Below the pieces are notes generated by a model. That model saw only the letters and a list, made by a program, of their open reading frames with translations, did no database searches and was not told the DNA's origin. 64,000 nucleotides of DNA from Luteibacter mycovicinus. GTDB taxonomy: Bacteria; Pseudomonadota; Gammaproteobacteria; Xanthomonadales; Rhodanobacteraceae. The DNA lies in assembly GCF_000745235.1 (NCBI RefSeq), contig NZ_JQNL01000001.1, positions 2,624,501-2,688,500 of the forward strand, in the 5' to 3' direction. Shown piece after piece: positions 1 to 9,193 of this stretch; position 1 is the first letter of the stretch, and every line of letters starts with the position of its first letter. The translations under genes were made by a program, and so were the position numbers.

Positions 1-125
1 GCCTGCGGCGACGTGACTTCATGCACCAGGTGCAGGTCGATGTAGAGCACGCCGGGCGTGCTTTCCGTTTCGGCTTTTACCTGGTGGCTGTCCCACAGCT
101 TGTCGAACAGGGTACGCGCGCTCAT
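1..125 (-). CDS. leuC: 3-isopropylmalate dehydratase large subunit, N-terminal part
   Basis: Only the first ~41 codons are in the window; the gene continues beyond base 1. The peptide begins [14 protein letters not shown] and contains [14 protein letters not shown], the typical N-terminus of LeuC, the Fe-S aconitase-like subunit that isomerises 2-isopropylmalate to 3-isopropylmalate in leucine synthesis. The ATG overlaps the TGA of ilvE in an ATGA junction, so it is the third gene of the leuA-ilvE-leuC operon and is probably translationally coupled to ilvE. The iron-sulfur ligands lie outside the window. Confidence 0.9.
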   Translation of the reverse strand, partial: MSARTLFDKLWDSHQVKAETESTPGVLYIDLHLVHEVTSPQ

Positions 126-1069
126 GCCGCGACCCTCCCGTCCGCGGTTTCCTCGATGGGCGACAGCCAGCCCCACTGATCTTCGGTGCGGCCGTCGAAC
201 AGCCCGAAGAAGTCGTCCTGCAACTGACGGGTGATCGGCCCCGGACGACCGCTGCCGACCGGCTTGCGGTCGACCGAACGCACGGCGGTGACTTCGGCGG
301 CCGTGCCGGTCATGAACACTTCATCGGCGAAGTAGAGCATTTCACGTGGCAGCGGCTGTTCGATGACCTGGAAGCCGCGCGCGCGAGCCAGCGTCAGCAC
401 GGAGTCCCGCGTGATACCGCACAGGATCGACGAGGCGGCGGGCGGCGTGTAGATCACGCCCTTGCGCACGATGAACAGGTTCTCGCCCGCGCCCTCGCTC
501 AGCAGTCCGTCGGTGCCCAGCGCGATGCCCTCGGCGAAGCCGCCATTGATCGCTTCGCGCGCGATCAGCTGGCTGTTGAGGTAGTTGCCGCCGGCCTTGG
601 CGCCGCTGGGATAGGTATTGGGCGCGGCGCGGTTCCACGAGGAGACGCAGACGTCGACACCCTTCTCGATCGCGTCGGCGCCATGGTAAGCGCCCCAGGG
701 CAAGGCGATGATCGACACGTCGACCCTGGTGTCGAGCGACGGCGCCAGGCTGAAGGTGAATCCGCTACGGAACACGATGGGGCGCACGTAAGCGGACTGC
801 AGCCCGTTCGCGGTGATGACATCGCGACAGGCCTGATTGATCGCCCTGGCGTCGTACGGCATCACCAGGTCGTACACACGCGCGGAATGGAACAGGCGCT
901 CGGTGTGTTCTTCCAGTCGGAAATAGCGCGGGCCATCCGGCGTGGAGTACACGCGAATGCCTTCGAAGACGGAGGAGCCGTAATGCAGCGCGTGTGCGCC
1001 GACATGGACGGTGGCGTCCTGCCAGGACGTGATGCGGCCGTTGTGCCAGAGATGTTTCGGGGCTTCCAT
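122..1069 (-). CDS. ilvE: branched-chain amino acid aminotransferase
   Basis: 315 aa, the usual length for class IV PLP aminotransferases. It transaminates the 2-oxo acids to Leu, Ile and Val in the cytoplasm. Visible hallmarks are the N-terminal [13 protein letters not shown] block, the PLP lysine in [13 protein letters not shown] (about K158) and the C-terminal [10 protein letters not shown] phosphate-binding segment. It starts 9 bases after the leuA stop and its stop overlaps the leuC start, so it is the middle gene of a leucine operon. Placing ilvE between leuA and leuC fits a unit controlled by the branched-chain attenuator upstream of leuA. Confidence 0.95.
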   Translation of the reverse strand: MEAPKHLWHNGRITSWQDATVHVGAHALHYGSSVFEGIRVYSTPDGPRYFRLEEHTERLFHSARVYDLVMPYDARAINQACRDVITANGLQSAYVRPIVFRSGFTFSLAPSLDTRVDVSIIALPWGAYHGADAIEKGVDVCVSSWNRAAPNTYPSGAKAGGNYLNSQLIAREAINGGFAEGIALGTDGLLSEGAGENLFIVRKGVIYTPPAASSILCGITRDSVLTLARARGFQVIEQPLPREMLYFADEVFMTGTAAEVTAVRSVDRKPVGSGRPGPITRQLQDDFFGLFDGRTEDQWGWLSPIEETADGRVAA

Positions 1070-1078
1070 GGATCCTCC

Positions 1079-2308
1079 TCAGGACTGGACCGCGACGGGC
1101 GCGGCCTGGGTATCGAATTCGTAAGCGCTCATCAGAGCGGTGAGATCGTCGTTGGTTACCGAGCGCTGCCTGTCGGCCAGCACCTTGAAGCGATCGAAGA
1201 CGGCGTCCAGCGTCGTTTCGTCGATGTCGTACTCCAGTTCTTCCAGGCGCTGCCGCAGCGCGTGGCGACCGGAGTGCTTGCCCAGGACCAGCGAGGTCTT
1301 CGCCCCGACGTCCTGTGGCCGCATGATTTCGTACGTGCCCCGATGCTTGATCATCCCGTGCTGATGAATGCCGGATTCGTGCGCGAAGGCGTTGTCGCCG
1401 ACGATCGCCTTGTTGCGCGGCACGGCCTGCCCGGTCACTTCGGCCAGCAGGCGAGAGGTCGGATAGAAGTGCCGGGTGACGATGCCGGTATCGACCTTGA
1501 ACAGCGGGCGGCGCGTGTGCAGCGCCATGACGATCTCCTCCATGGCGGCGTTGCCGGCGCGTTCGCCGATGCCGTTGATGGTGCATTCCACCTGGCGTGC
1601 ACCGGCGGCGACGGCGGCCAGCGAGTTGGCGACGGCCAGGCCCAGATCGTCGTGACAGTGGGCCGAAAACACGACTTTGTCCGCGTTTCTCACGTGGGCG
1701 CGCAGGTAGGTGAACATCCGGGTGATTTCGTCGGGGGTGACGTAGCCGACGGTGTCGGGAGCGTTCAGGACGCTGGCGCCGGCTTCAACGGCGACCGAGA
1801 AGATCTCGGCGAGGTAGTCCGGCTCGGTGCGCAGGGCATCTTCGGCGGAGAATTCGACTTCGTGGGCCAGGGCCTTCGCCCGGTGGATGGATTCGGCGGC
1901 GATGTCGATGACTTGCTGCTTGCTCTTGCCCAGCTTGTGTTCGCGATGCAGCGGGCTGGTGGACAGGAACAGGTGGATCCGTGAGTGATGCGCGCCTTGC
2001 AATGCTCTGCCCGCGCTGTCGATATCGCCTGGCTGGCATCGGGCCAGCGCGGCGACCGTGGGCGTCTTCAGCGATCTTGCGATCTCGGCCACGGCGGCGA
2101 AATCGTCGGGTGAGGCCTGGGGGAACCCGGCCTCGATGATGTCGACACCCAGTTCTTCCAGGGCGTGCGCCATGCGCAGCTTGGCTCGTCGGTCCATGGA
2201 GAATCCAGGGGCCTGTTCGCCGTCGCGCAAGGTGGTGTCGAAGATACGCACGCGGCCGCCTACGTCGCTCTCGACGGATTCGGTGCTGCCCTGGTTTGCT
2301 GGATTCAT
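1079..2308 (-). CDS. leuA: 2-isopropylmalate synthase, short form without the regulatory domain
   Basis: 409 aa. Condenses acetyl-CoA with 2-oxoisovalerate, the first committed step to leucine. The HMGL-like TIM barrel is complete: [16 protein letters not shown] near the N-terminus (metal-binding Asp), [13 protein letters not shown] (metal-binding His pair), GIGERAGN and HESGIHQHG. The protein ends at about residue 400 after the linker region. The usual ~100-residue LeuA allosteric/dimer domain that senses leucine is missing, and there is no room for it because ilvE starts 9 bases downstream. Control is therefore likely at the attenuator upstream. A related enzyme such as homocitrate or citramalate synthase is possible by fold, but the operon argues for LeuA. 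Confidence 0.9.
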   Translation of the reverse strand: MNPANQGSTESVESDVGGRVRIFDTTLRDGEQAPGFSMDRRAKLRMAHALEELGVDIIEAGFPQASPDDFAAVAEIARSLKTPTVAALARCQPGDIDSAGRALQGAHHSRIHLFLSTSPLHREHKLGKSKQQVIDIAAESIHRAKALAHEVEFSAEDALRTEPDYLAEIFSVAVEAGASVLNAPDTVGYVTPDEITRMFTYLRAHVRNADKVVFSAHCHDDLGLAVANSLAAVAAGARQVECTINGIGERAGNAAMEEIVMALHTRRPLFKVDTGIVTRHFYPTSRLLAEVTGQAVPRNKAIVGDNAFAHESGIHQHGMIKHRGTYEIMRPQDVGAKTSLVLGKHSGRHALRQRLEELEYDIDETTLDAVFDRFKVLADRQRSVTNDDLTALMSAYEFDTQAAPVAVQS

Positions 2309-2345
2309 GTCTGGCTCCGCTCGTGAATGAGGCGGGCCCGGGGCA

Positions 2346-2381
2346 ATAAAAAACCCCGCATCCGTTGCCGGGTGCGGGGTT
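2346..2381 (-). terminator. attenuator terminator before leuA
   Basis: On the minus strand AACCCCGCA pairs with TGCGGGGTT around a 12-base loop and is followed by TTTTTTATT. It lies between the Leu-rich leader peptide and leuA, where an attenuation terminator should be. Confidence 0.85.
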
Positions 2382-2428
2382 CTTCAGGAGTCTTCAGGTT
2401 TGTTGCTTATTCACCTGGACACTTGCCC

Positions 2429-2554
2429 TCAGCCCGCACCTCCGCAGGTAATAAGTACAAGGCTAAGAAGAAGGAGGCCGCCACCGAGACGCAGCTCGCC
2501 GACCGCCGGAAGGCGGTTCAGGTCAAAGCGGCCATGGGTGGTGCGCTGCGTCAT
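2429..2554 (-). CDS. leucine/branched-chain operon leader peptide
   Basis: A 41-codon frame starting MTQRTTHGRF and ending CGGAG-stop, 48 bases before the attenuator hairpin. Residues 27-36 read LLLLSLVLIT, so ribosome stalling would respond to Leu, Val and Ile (and Thr) charging, as in classical ilv/leu leader peptides. The -10 element ends about seven bases before the ATG and no Shine-Dalgarno is visible, so the mRNA is probably leaderless. The function is inferred from composition and position; the peptide itself is not expected to act. Confidence 0.8.
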   Translation of the reverse strand: MTQRTTHGRFDLNRLPAVGELRLGGGLLLLSLVLITCGGAG

Positions 2555-2561
2555 GTCATCG

Positions 2562-2591
2562 AACGTATGTCACTTCGTCGGCGCGTGTCAA
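2562..2591 (-). promoter_or_regulatory. promoter of the leuA operon
   Basis: Perfect -35 TTGACA (2586-2591) and weak -10 TACGTT (2562-2567), 18-base spacer. Predicted transcription start at or next to the leader-peptide ATG at 2554. Confidence 0.65.
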
Positions 2592-2738
2592 CACTTTCGC
2601 GCGAAACTTTTTTCCTAGGACGTTTGGACGGCTAGACGCCCGATGTCGTGGTTCTCCTACGCAGGCCGCGCTGGAATGCGGCCTGCAGCCAAGTGGTATG
2701 GCCCTCATGGAATGAGAAAAATGGACAGTTAGTGGGAG

Positions 2739-2794
2739 TGTGACGGAGGTCGCACTTGGTCACGTTGACCGTGTTTTTTTGCGCCACCTAAACT
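2739..2794 (+). promoter_or_regulatory. Clp/CRP-like site and promoter before the 2832 gene
   Basis: TGTGA-N6-TCGCA (2739-2754) differs from the CRP/Clp consensus at one base. A -35 TTGACC (2765-2770) and -10 TAAACT (2789-2794) with an 18-base spacer follow, about 38 bases before the start codon. This suggests activation by a Clp-type regulator of the downstream secreted protein. Confidence 0.45.
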
Positions 2795-2831
2795 GGTCAC
2801 GTTCCAATCGACGTATCCCAAAGGACGATTC

Positions 2832-3716
2832 ATGGCCAAGCAACGGACGGCCGGAGCGCGCATGTTTGCGCGGCTCACGGCATGCACCTTCCTCGCGTTC
2901 ACCCCTCTCGCCCATACGGCTGACGCGCCCCCTCCCTTTATCGAGTACGAAGCCGCCGGTGAGTATTTCACCGACCTGATGCAGGTGAGCCTCCGGGCCA
3001 TGCACGCGCGCTGCGAACACTTCAACGAACCCGACTGCCAGCTCATCTCGGCAGGAACCAGCGACATCGGCTACGCGTACACCTACCAGTTCCGCTATGA
3101 CCGGCCGGGCGGCGACAGCGAATGGCGGAGCAGCGGCGATGGCGGCTACGGCTACATGTCCTGCGCGCCGGGCTTCTCGGTCTACATGATGGCCTTCGGC
3201 GTGCCGATGGGGCCCTTCGCGAACCGGGAACTCGATGTGGACAACATGTTCCCCGTGTTCTGTCAGGCGGCGGGGCGCGCGTCGGCGGTTGCCGGAAAGC
3301 GCGAAGTCGCGGATGCCTACCAGGACGGGAAGCTCGCCTTGCGCGAGGTGACCGAGGGCGGGGGGAGCGTGCGCTGGACCGTGAATGAGGAGGATGCCGG
3401 CATCCGGGTACGCGGCGTCTCCCGTGAGTCGGTGTCCGAATTTCTCATCAATGACGATCGCGTGGTCACCATCGGTGATCGGGTCACCCTGATCTACGCC
3501 GCCGACGGTTCGCTGCGACGGGTGCAGGGAAGCGACGGCACGTCGATCGATGCGCAAGGGAAATACGACCCCGAAGCAAGGCTTGGCCTACTGCTTGCGT
3601 CGATCACGGCCCAGTTGCCTGAGGTCGGTTCGCCCGGGCCGCTGGGGGTGGTGGCTAAGACGGGCGATGCGATCCGCGCACTGCTGGCCCGCTCCGAGAG
3701 CCGGGACGAGCCCTGA
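2832..3716 (+). CDS. secreted protein of unknown function
   Basis: 294 aa. A basic N-terminus and hydrophobic stretch (about residues 11-27, LTACTFLAFTPLAHTADA) look like a Sec signal peptide cleaved after an Ala, so the product should be periplasmic or secreted. The mature part has several Cys residues (ARCEHFNEPDCQL, MSCAPGF, VFCQAAG) that could form disulfides, and no transmembrane helix. I do not recognise the family. It is a single gene between the divergent leu operon and the porin gene, behind its own promoter. Confidence 0.7.
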   Translation: MAKQRTAGARMFARLTACTFLAFTPLAHTADAPPPFIEYEAAGEYFTDLMQVSLRAMHARCEHFNEPDCQLISAGTSDIGYAYTYQFRYDRPGGDSEWRSSGDGGYGYMSCAPGFSVYMMAFGVPMGPFANRELDVDNMFPVFCQAAGRASAVAGKREVADAYQDGKLALREVTEGGGSVRWTVNEEDAGIRVRGVSRESVSEFLINDDRVVTIGDRVTLIYAADGSLRRVQGSDGTSIDAQGKYDPEARLGLLLASITAQLPEVGSPGPLGVVAKTGDAIRALLARSESRDEP

Positions 3717-4023
3717 CGTCGAGGCTGGAGCTCGTGGGAGCGGCATCCGCCGCTCCCACGAACCGGGTCCCGCCATGCATTTTCCTCAACTCGGAAATGT
3801 CATTTTTGTTTCAAGTTAGTTACAGGGTTGCCGATAATGGGCGGGCAACCCGTCGCGTCATCCGCGCTGTTGCAAGTCGAATCGCATGAAGTTGCGAAAA
3901 GCGTGGGTGACGAGCGAAGTACCTCTTCCGCGACGTCCCCGGTCTTGAATTGAAATTGCGCTTGAAACGCAAAGCAGGGGATACAACCGTGGTCAGCTCG
4001 TTTTACGCCGGTGCGGTGCACTG
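3717..4023 (+). other. intergenic region with a hairpin repeat
   Basis: No gene seen. At 3732-3761 a 12-bp perfect inverted repeat (arm TCGTGGGAGCGG, 6-base loop) without a T-run resembles the GTGGGAGCGG repeats of Pseudomonas and Xanthomonadales; it may end transcription of the 2832 gene or be a REP-like copy. The rest is AT-richer and should hold the promoter of the porin gene, which I could not assign. Confidence 0.6.
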
Positions 4024-5325
4024 ATGCGCGCCCGTTATCTGATCGCCGTCGCACTCGCATGCACGGCCGCCGGCGTCCAGGCCGATGATTTCTTCCGCGA
4101 CGGCTCGTTCAACGGCGAACTGCGCCTGTACAGCTTTGCTCGTCATTACGATGCCGACACGCAGTACAACACGCGAGCCACGTCACTGGCGGGGCTGTTC
4201 ACCGTGAAGAGCGGCAAGGTCGGTGGCTTCAGTCTCGCCGCCACCGCGTTCTCGGCGCAGTCGCTCGGCACGCGTGCCGACAACCCGGGCCGGGTCGATA
4301 CCTCGCTGATGGGACCGAACCACGCGGTCAGCGGGTTTACCCAGGCCTATGCCGAGTATGCGAACGACTGGCTCGTGGCACGGGCCGGTGACCAATATCT
4401 CAACACGCCGTGGATGGGGCAGTTCGACTCGCGGGCAATCCCCGCTTCCTATCAGGCGGCCATGTTCGACTTCAAACCGGCCAGAGGCTGGGACATTTTC
4501 GCCATCCGCACGCTCCGCTGGAAAAGCCGAACCTCCAGCGGTTACAACGACGACAACCTGTATTACCCGTCGACGTACCATCACGACTCGATGTACGGCA
4601 ACAACGGCGCATTGCCGCGCACCGCGCAGGAAATGGACGGCACCACGGCGATCGGTACGACTTACGCGACCGGCGGCCTGAAGGCGCAGGCGTGGTTCTA
4701 CGACTTCGAGCACTTCGGCCGGATGGGCTACGTGGACGGCATGTACACGTTCAGGAACGACAGCGGTATCACGCCGTTCGTCGGCGCGCAGATCGTTCGC
4801 CAGACCAGTGGCTCGGATAACGTGCTCGTCGAGACGCACACCAGGCTCACCGGTGCCGCCGGCGACCGCGTCGATGCGCAGGCATGGGGCGTGGATGCGG
4901 GTGCGTCGGTCGGCAAGGCCAGGTTCGACGTGGCGTACAACAAGCTCGAGCGTCAGCACGACGCGGTGGGCGGTGGCGCGATCATCTCGCCGTACAGCAA
5001 CAGCTATTCGGCCGATCCGCTGTACACCACGTCGATGCTGCGTGGCCTGGTCGAGCAGGGGCCGGGACATGCCTGGAAGGCGAAGGCGACCTACCTGATG
5101 CTGCACGATGCGCTGAGCCTCACGGCGGCCTATGCGCACTACGACACCAATCTGCGTGGTACCAGCCACAATCTGTACGTCGACATCGTCTACAAGCTCG
5201 ACGACGTGCTGAAGGGTCTGCAGATCCGTGATCGCTGGGAGCACCCGGTGGGCGGTACCAACAATCTCAATCCCGGCAACCTGCCGTGGACAAGCAACCG
5301 CCTGATGATCGCTTACCAGTTCTGA
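4024..5325 (+). CDS. OprD-family outer membrane porin
   Basis: 433 aa. A signal peptide (residues 1-20, ending VQA) is followed by DDFFRDGSFNGELRLYSFARHY, the typical start of OprD-type barrels, then amphipathic strands rich in Tyr/Trp and a C-terminal aromatic residue (LMIAYQF). Family members form 18-stranded channels for small nutrients such as basic amino acids or carboxylates; the substrate cannot be told here. It is convergent with thrC, whose stop lies 26 bases beyond the porin stop. Confidence 0.8.
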   Translation: MRARYLIAVALACTAAGVQADDFFRDGSFNGELRLYSFARHYDADTQYNTRATSLAGLFTVKSGKVGGFSLAATAFSAQSLGTRADNPGRVDTSLMGPNHAVSGFTQAYAEYANDWLVARAGDQYLNTPWMGQFDSRAIPASYQAAMFDFKPARGWDIFAIRTLRWKSRTSSGYNDDNLYYPSTYHHDSMYGNNGALPRTAQEMDGTTAIGTTYATGGLKAQAWFYDFEHFGRMGYVDGMYTFRNDSGITPFVGAQIVRQTSGSDNVLVETHTRLTGAAGDRVDAQAWGVDAGASVGKARFDVAYNKLERQHDAVGGGAIISPYSNSYSADPLYTTSMLRGLVEQGPGHAWKAKATYLMLHDALSLTAAYAHYDTNLRGTSHNLYVDIVYKLDDVLKGLQIRDRWEHPVGGTNNLNPGNLPWTSNRLMIAYQF

Positions 5326-5351
5326 TCGGACGCATCGCCGGCTGGGGCTGG

Positions 5352-6629
5352 TTACCAGCCCCGCAACCACTCCGCGAACATCCGTCCATCCGCCGCCATC
5401 GGCTCCGCGGTCGCCCTGCGCGACAGCATGGCATCCAGCGCTTCGGGCACCGCGACCGTACGCCCGATCAACGGCTCCACCACCGTATCGAACTTCGCGG
5501 GATGTGCCGTCGCCGCGATCGTCCATGCGCGTCGATCGCCGGCATGCCGATGCCGCTCGAACACGCGGACAGCCGTCGCGGTATGCGGACAGAAGATCTC
5601 GCCGTCGTTACTCGCATGGCGACGAATGACATCGCGGATCTCCGCGTCGTCGACGCTTTCGGCGTGCCCGCCGCGTCGCGCCGCTTCCTCACCGCCGAAC
5701 AAATGGCAGAGCCGCTCGAAGTTGCTTGGCGCGCCGACATCCATCGCGTTGGCGATCGTGGCCACCGCATCGCGCGCGCGATAAGGCTGTCCGCCGAAGA
5801 ATTCCGGCAGCGTATCGTTGGCATTGCAGGCAAACATCACATCCCCGATCGGTAACCCGATCTCGCGCGCCCACAAGGCGGCTACCGCGTTACCGAGATT
5901 CCCCGTCGGCACGATCGTGTGCATCGCTTCGTCGGCCTCCAGCGAGGCATGGCCGAAGTAGGCCATCTGTGGCAGCAGGCGGCCAAGGCTGATGCTGTTC
6001 GCCGAGGACATCGGTACGTCGGATTGCAGGGCTGGGTCACCGAGCGCCGCCTTCACGAGACGCTGGCAGTCGTCGAAGCTGCCCTCCACGCGTAGTGCAC
6101 GCACATTGCCGCCGAAGCTGCCGAGCTGATGCGCCTGTCGCGGCGATACCCGGTTGTCCGGGTAGAGAATGGCGACGCGCACGCCCGGCAGATGGTGGAA
6201 GGCGGCTCCCACCGCCGCACCGGTATCGCCGGAGGTCGCGACGAGAATGGTCAGCGGCCGGTCGTTGTCGCGACGCAGCCGGCTGAGGCACGCGGCGAGA
6301 AAGCGCGCCCCGAAATCCTTGAACGCCGCCGTGGGGCCATGGAACAGCTCCAGCACATGTGCGCCGTGGACGGGCAGCTGACGACGGGGCGTCGGATGGG
6401 CGAAGGCTTCCGCACAGATGGCAGGCAGTTCATCCTCTAGCGGATCGCCTGCGAAGAACGGTTCCAGCATCCGCAGCGCGGTACCGGCGAGGTCACCCTG
6501 GCGGAAAGGCAGCGATACCGTCGGCATCCGTTCGGGAACGTAGAGCCCGCCGTCCGGTGCGATGCCTGCGGCGATGGCGTCGGAAAGGCGCGTGGGCGCG
6601 GCACCGCCGCGCGTACTGACGTAGCGCAT
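5352..6629 (-). CDS. thrC: threonine synthase
   Basis: 425 aa, the usual length. A PLP enzyme that turns O-phosphohomoserine into threonine. Visible are MRYVSTRGGA at the start, the PLP lysine in GPTAAFKDFGARF, and the glycine loops VATSGDTGAAVG and PTGNLGNAVAA. It starts 2 bases after the thrB stop, so it is the last gene of the hom-thrB-thrC operon. Confidence 0.95.
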   Translation of the reverse strand: MRYVSTRGGAAPTRLSDAIAAGIAPDGGLYVPERMPTVSLPFRQGDLAGTALRMLEPFFAGDPLEDELPAICAEAFAHPTPRRQLPVHGAHVLELFHGPTAAFKDFGARFLAACLSRLRRDNDRPLTILVATSGDTGAAVGAAFHHLPGVRVAILYPDNRVSPRQAHQLGSFGGNVRALRVEGSFDDCQRLVKAALGDPALQSDVPMSSANSISLGRLLPQMAYFGHASLEADEAMHTIVPTGNLGNAVAALWAREIGLPIGDVMFACNANDTLPEFFGGQPYRARDAVATIANAMDVGAPSNFERLCHLFGGEEAARRGGHAESVDDAEIRDVIRRHASNDGEIFCPHTATAVRVFERHRHAGDRRAWTIAATAHPAKFDTVVEPLIGRTVAVPEALDAMLSRRATAEPMAADGRMFAEWLRGW

Positions 6630-6631
6630 GC

Positions 6632-7588
6632 TCAGAGAATCCTGGCGGCAGGGCCGTCGATGGGAGCGACCAGTATGTCGCTGTCGTGGCCAGCCGCAGC
6701 GAACGCGGCGCGCATGTCGTGCGACGCGGCGTCAGCCGAGGCGCGGTCTTCGAACCAGCCGAACACACTGGGCCCCGCGCCGGAAATGCTGGCGCCGAAG
6801 GCACCGTGATCCAGCGCGGCCTGCTTGACGTCGGCAAAGCCCGGAATGAGCGGCGCACGTCGCGGTTCGACCAGTACGTCCGACAGACCCTCGCGTACCA
6901 GCGCCGCTTCGCCGCGGTAGCAACCCGCGAGCACGAGGGCGAGGTTGGCGCTCTGCGCCACGAATTCACCCAGCGCGTAATGGCCCGCGAGTGCGGCGCG
7001 CGCCCGGCGGGTCTCCAGCACCACATGCGGATGGACCAGGGCGCAATGCCATGCCGCCGGTACCGGGATGCGCACGAGGCGCTTGTCGGTGGCCAACACC
7101 AGTCCGCCGAGCAGCATGGGGCCGAGGTTGTCACCGTGACGGCTGCCGCTGGCGACGGCTTCGCCATCCAGCGCGAACGGATAGAGCGCCTCGCGCGGCA
7201 GCGGCTCGTCGAGCAACGCGTTGGCGGCGACGACGGCGGCCACGCAGGACGCGGCGGAGCCGCCCATCCCGGAGCCCAGCGCGATGCCCTTGTGCAGGGT
7301 GAGTTCGAAGCCGAAGGGCAGGTCGAGCGCACGCATCATCGACAGCAGTGCGGCGCCGGCGGTGTTGTCCACGGCGGCCAGCGGCAGGTCGGTGATCACG
7401 CCATGGATGGCGGCGATGCGCACCTCCCGTTCGGGGATGCGGCGCACTTCGGCGCGATCGCCCGCGCCGGCGACGCAGTGGCCCAGGATGTCGAAACCGA
7501 CGCCGACGTTGCCGACACTCGCATACGCCTCGGCGACAGCGACATCCGCGCGGATCAGGGGTGAGGATTCTTCTTTCAGCATGCGCAC
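6632..7588 (-). CDS. thrB: homoserine kinase
   Basis: 318 aa GHMP-family kinase that phosphorylates homoserine. The [14 protein letters not shown] segment near the N-terminus, the ATP loop [15 protein letters not shown] and the C-terminal [11 protein letters not shown] motif are all present. The GTG at 7588 has GGGAG seven bases upstream; an ATG at 7582 is the alternative. Either start overlaps the end of the homoserine dehydrogenase gene (stop 7576), which indicates coupling. Confidence 0.95.
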   Translation of the reverse strand: MRMLKEESSPLIRADVAVAEAYASVGNVGVGFDILGHCVAGAGDRAEVRRIPEREVRIAAIHGVITDLPLAAVDNTAGAALLSMMRALDLPFGFELTLHKGIALGSGMGGSAASCVAAVVAANALLDEPLPREALYPFALDGEAVASGSRHGDNLGPMLLGGLVLATDKRLVRIPVPAAWHCALVHPHVVLETRRARAALAGHYALGEFVAQSANLALVLAGCYRGEAALVREGLSDVLVEPRRAPLIPGFADVKQAALDHGAFGASISGAGPSVFGWFEDRASADAASHDMRAAFAAAGHDSDILVAPIDGPAARIL

Positions 7589-8724
7589 CGTTTTACTCCC
7601 ATGGCGCCGGCCACGCGCAGCAGATCCGTAAATACCGCCGCGGCCGTGACCTCGGGACCGGCACCCGGCCCCTGGACGACCAGGGCATTGTCGCAGTATC
7701 GGCGCGTGGCGAAACGCAGCACGTTGTCCGTGAGCTTCGAATGGGCGAAGGCATGGTCGGCGTCGACCACCTGCACGCCGACCGAGGCACGGTGGCCATC
7801 GAGCCGCGCGACGTGGCGCAGTGCACCTCCCGCGATACGGGCATCGGCGAGCAGGGCGGCCATGGGCGCATCCATCGCTTCGAGGTTGTCCATGAATTCG
7901 TCGCGCGAGGAGCCGGCGAGCTCGGCGGGGATCAGGCTGCGGACAGCCACATCGTCCAGAGACAGGGCAACGCCGGCCTCGCGGGCGAGGATCACCACCT
8001 TGCGGGCCACGTCCATGCCGGAGAGGTCGTCGCGCGGATCCGGCTCCGTGTAACCCATGGCATGGGCCTCGCGGACCAGCGCCGAGAACGGTACCGAGCC
8101 ATCGAAGCGGTTGAACAGCCAGGCCAGCGTGCCGGAAAGCATGCCTTCCACGGCCGTCAGCTCATCGCCCGTGTCGATCATGTCGCGCAGGGTCTGCACG
8201 ACGGGCAGGCCGGCACCGACCGTGCCTTCGTAGTACAGGTGCGCACCGCTCGCATCGGCCGCGGCGGCGATCTTGCGCCAGCGATCGAGCGGGCCGCTGG
8301 CCGCGCGTTTATTCGGGGTGACGACGTGGATACCGGCGCCGAGCCAGCCGGCATAGTGGTCGGCGACCAGGTCGCTGGCACTGCAGTCAGCGATGACGGC
8401 GACATGGTGGCCGTCCCCGGCGACATAGGCGGCAAACTCATCGAGTTCGGCCGGACGCCAGGTCTGCGCGCCGTGCTGGCGGCCGTTGAGGGCGTCGTCG
8501 TCGCAGTCGAGCCACATGTGCCGGCTGTCGCTTACGGCGCGCAGGCTGAGTTCGAGGTTGCAGTCACGCAGCAGACGCGGAGCCGCGAGGCGCAACTGGT
8601 TCAGCAGCGCGCTGCCGACCTTGCCGGGTCCGACGACACCGACTTGCACGACGAGCGGCTGGACGGCGGCGCGCACGGGCGCGGCGCGTAAGGGTGAGCG
8701 GGGTAATGCGACAGCGATGGACAC
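7576..8724 (-). CDS. hom: homoserine dehydrogenase, monofunctional
   Basis: About 382 aa from the GTG at 8724, which has GGAGG eight bases upstream; an upstream GTG at 8757 would add 11 residues. The Rossmann loop [14 protein letters not shown], the [11 protein letters not shown] segment and the catalytic region [17 protein letters not shown] with [11 protein letters not shown] match the HSD part of ThrA/MetL. There is no aspartokinase domain before it and no ACT domain after it, unlike the bifunctional ThrA common in relatives. It reduces aspartate semialdehyde to homoserine and heads the thr operon behind a threonine leader peptide. Confidence 0.9.
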   Translation of the reverse strand: MSIAVALPRSPLRAAPVRAAVQPLVVQVGVVGPGKVGSALLNQLRLAAPRLLRDCNLELSLRAVSDSRHMWLDCDDDALNGRQHGAQTWRPAELDEFAAYVAGDGHHVAVIADCSASDLVADHYAGWLGAGIHVVTPNKRAASGPLDRWRKIAAAADASGAHLYYEGTVGAGLPVVQTLRDMIDTGDELTAVEGMLSGTLAWLFNRFDGSVPFSALVREAHAMGYTEPDPRDDLSGMDVARKVVILAREAGVALSLDDVAVRSLIPAELAGSSRDEFMDNLEAMDAPMAALLADARIAGGALRHVARLDGHRASVGVQVVDADHAFAHSKLTDNVLRFATRRYCDNALVVQGPGAGPEVTAAAVFTDLLRVAGAMGVKRCAC

Positions 8725-8730
8725 GATCAA

Positions 8731-8748
8731 AGCCTCCGGTGAGAGGCC
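8731..8748 (-). promoter_or_regulatory. hairpin covering the hom ribosome binding site
   Basis: GCCTC-N6-GAGGC on the minus strand, followed by TTTGATC. The 3' arm contains the GGAGG that serves the GTG at 8724. The hairpin could end transcription weakly or mask the ribosome binding site. It is short and the T-run is poor, so the assignment is tentative. Confidence 0.4.
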
Positions 8749-8834
8749 CGTGGTCACGTCAGGTGGGGATCTTGGCTGGGAGTTCCGGCGCCGATCCCGT
8801 CCTGCGGGAGGTCGGGGCCGGCAGCGACAAGGAA

Positions 8835-8969
8835 CTAGGCGCGCGCGAACTCCGATCCTCCGACCATGGTAATGGTCGTAGTGGATGTGGTCGCGGTGGT
8901 GGTCACGGACGCAAGCGTGCCGGTCGGGGAGACCGTGGTGAAACGCAGCGCTGGCGTGATGGGATACAT
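8835..8969 (-). CDS. thrL: threonine operon leader peptide
   Basis: A 44-codon frame beginning MYPITPALRF. Residues 23-34 read TTTATTSTTTIT, and threonine makes up a third of the peptide, matching the logic of the E. coli thr leader (Thr and Ile codons as the sensor). It lies 110 bases before the hom start. The predicted transcription start is within about three bases of the ATG and no Shine-Dalgarno is seen, so it is probably leaderless. I could not assign a strong terminator hairpin downstream. Confidence 0.8.
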   Translation of the reverse strand: MYPITPALRFTTVSPTGTLASVTTTATTSTTTITMVGGSEFARA

Positions 8970-8978
8970 GTGCCCGAC

Positions 8979-9006
8979 GTTATGCCCGGGTGATGGGGGC
9001 TGTCAA
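8979..9006 (-). promoter_or_regulatory. promoter of the thr operon
   Basis: -35 TTGACA (9001-9006) and -10 CATAAC (8979-8984) with a 16-base spacer, directly before the leader peptide ATG. Confidence 0.6.
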
Positions 9007-9077
9007 GCGTGTCGGACGTGGCCGGATGGCCTATGGAGGATATGGCTTTGCTGCCGGGGGGGCGGGGCAAGGTTGAA

Positions 9078-9182
9078 TCGCCCGCAGGGCGGGCTCCTAC
9101 AAGTCTGCGTAATTTTGTAGGAGCCCGCCCCGCGGGCGACCCCGTCCATCGCAGTCTCTGTAGGAGCCCGCCCCGCGGGCGA
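9078..9182. repeat. three GTAGGAGC palindromic repeats
   Basis: One inverted copy (9078-9101) and two direct copies (9116-9139, 9159-9182) of TGTAGGAGCCCGCC followed by CGCGGGCGA, each able to fold. The conserved GTAG head is typical of REP elements mobilised by RAYT transposases in gammaproteobacteria. They fill the gap between the thr operon and cpdB. Confidence 0.75.
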
Positions 9183-9193
9183 CGCGAACTACC

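Noticed and set aside
683..1984. 433-codon plus-strand frame over ilvE and leuA
   Set aside because: Shadow of two well-recognised genes on the other strand; no family features.
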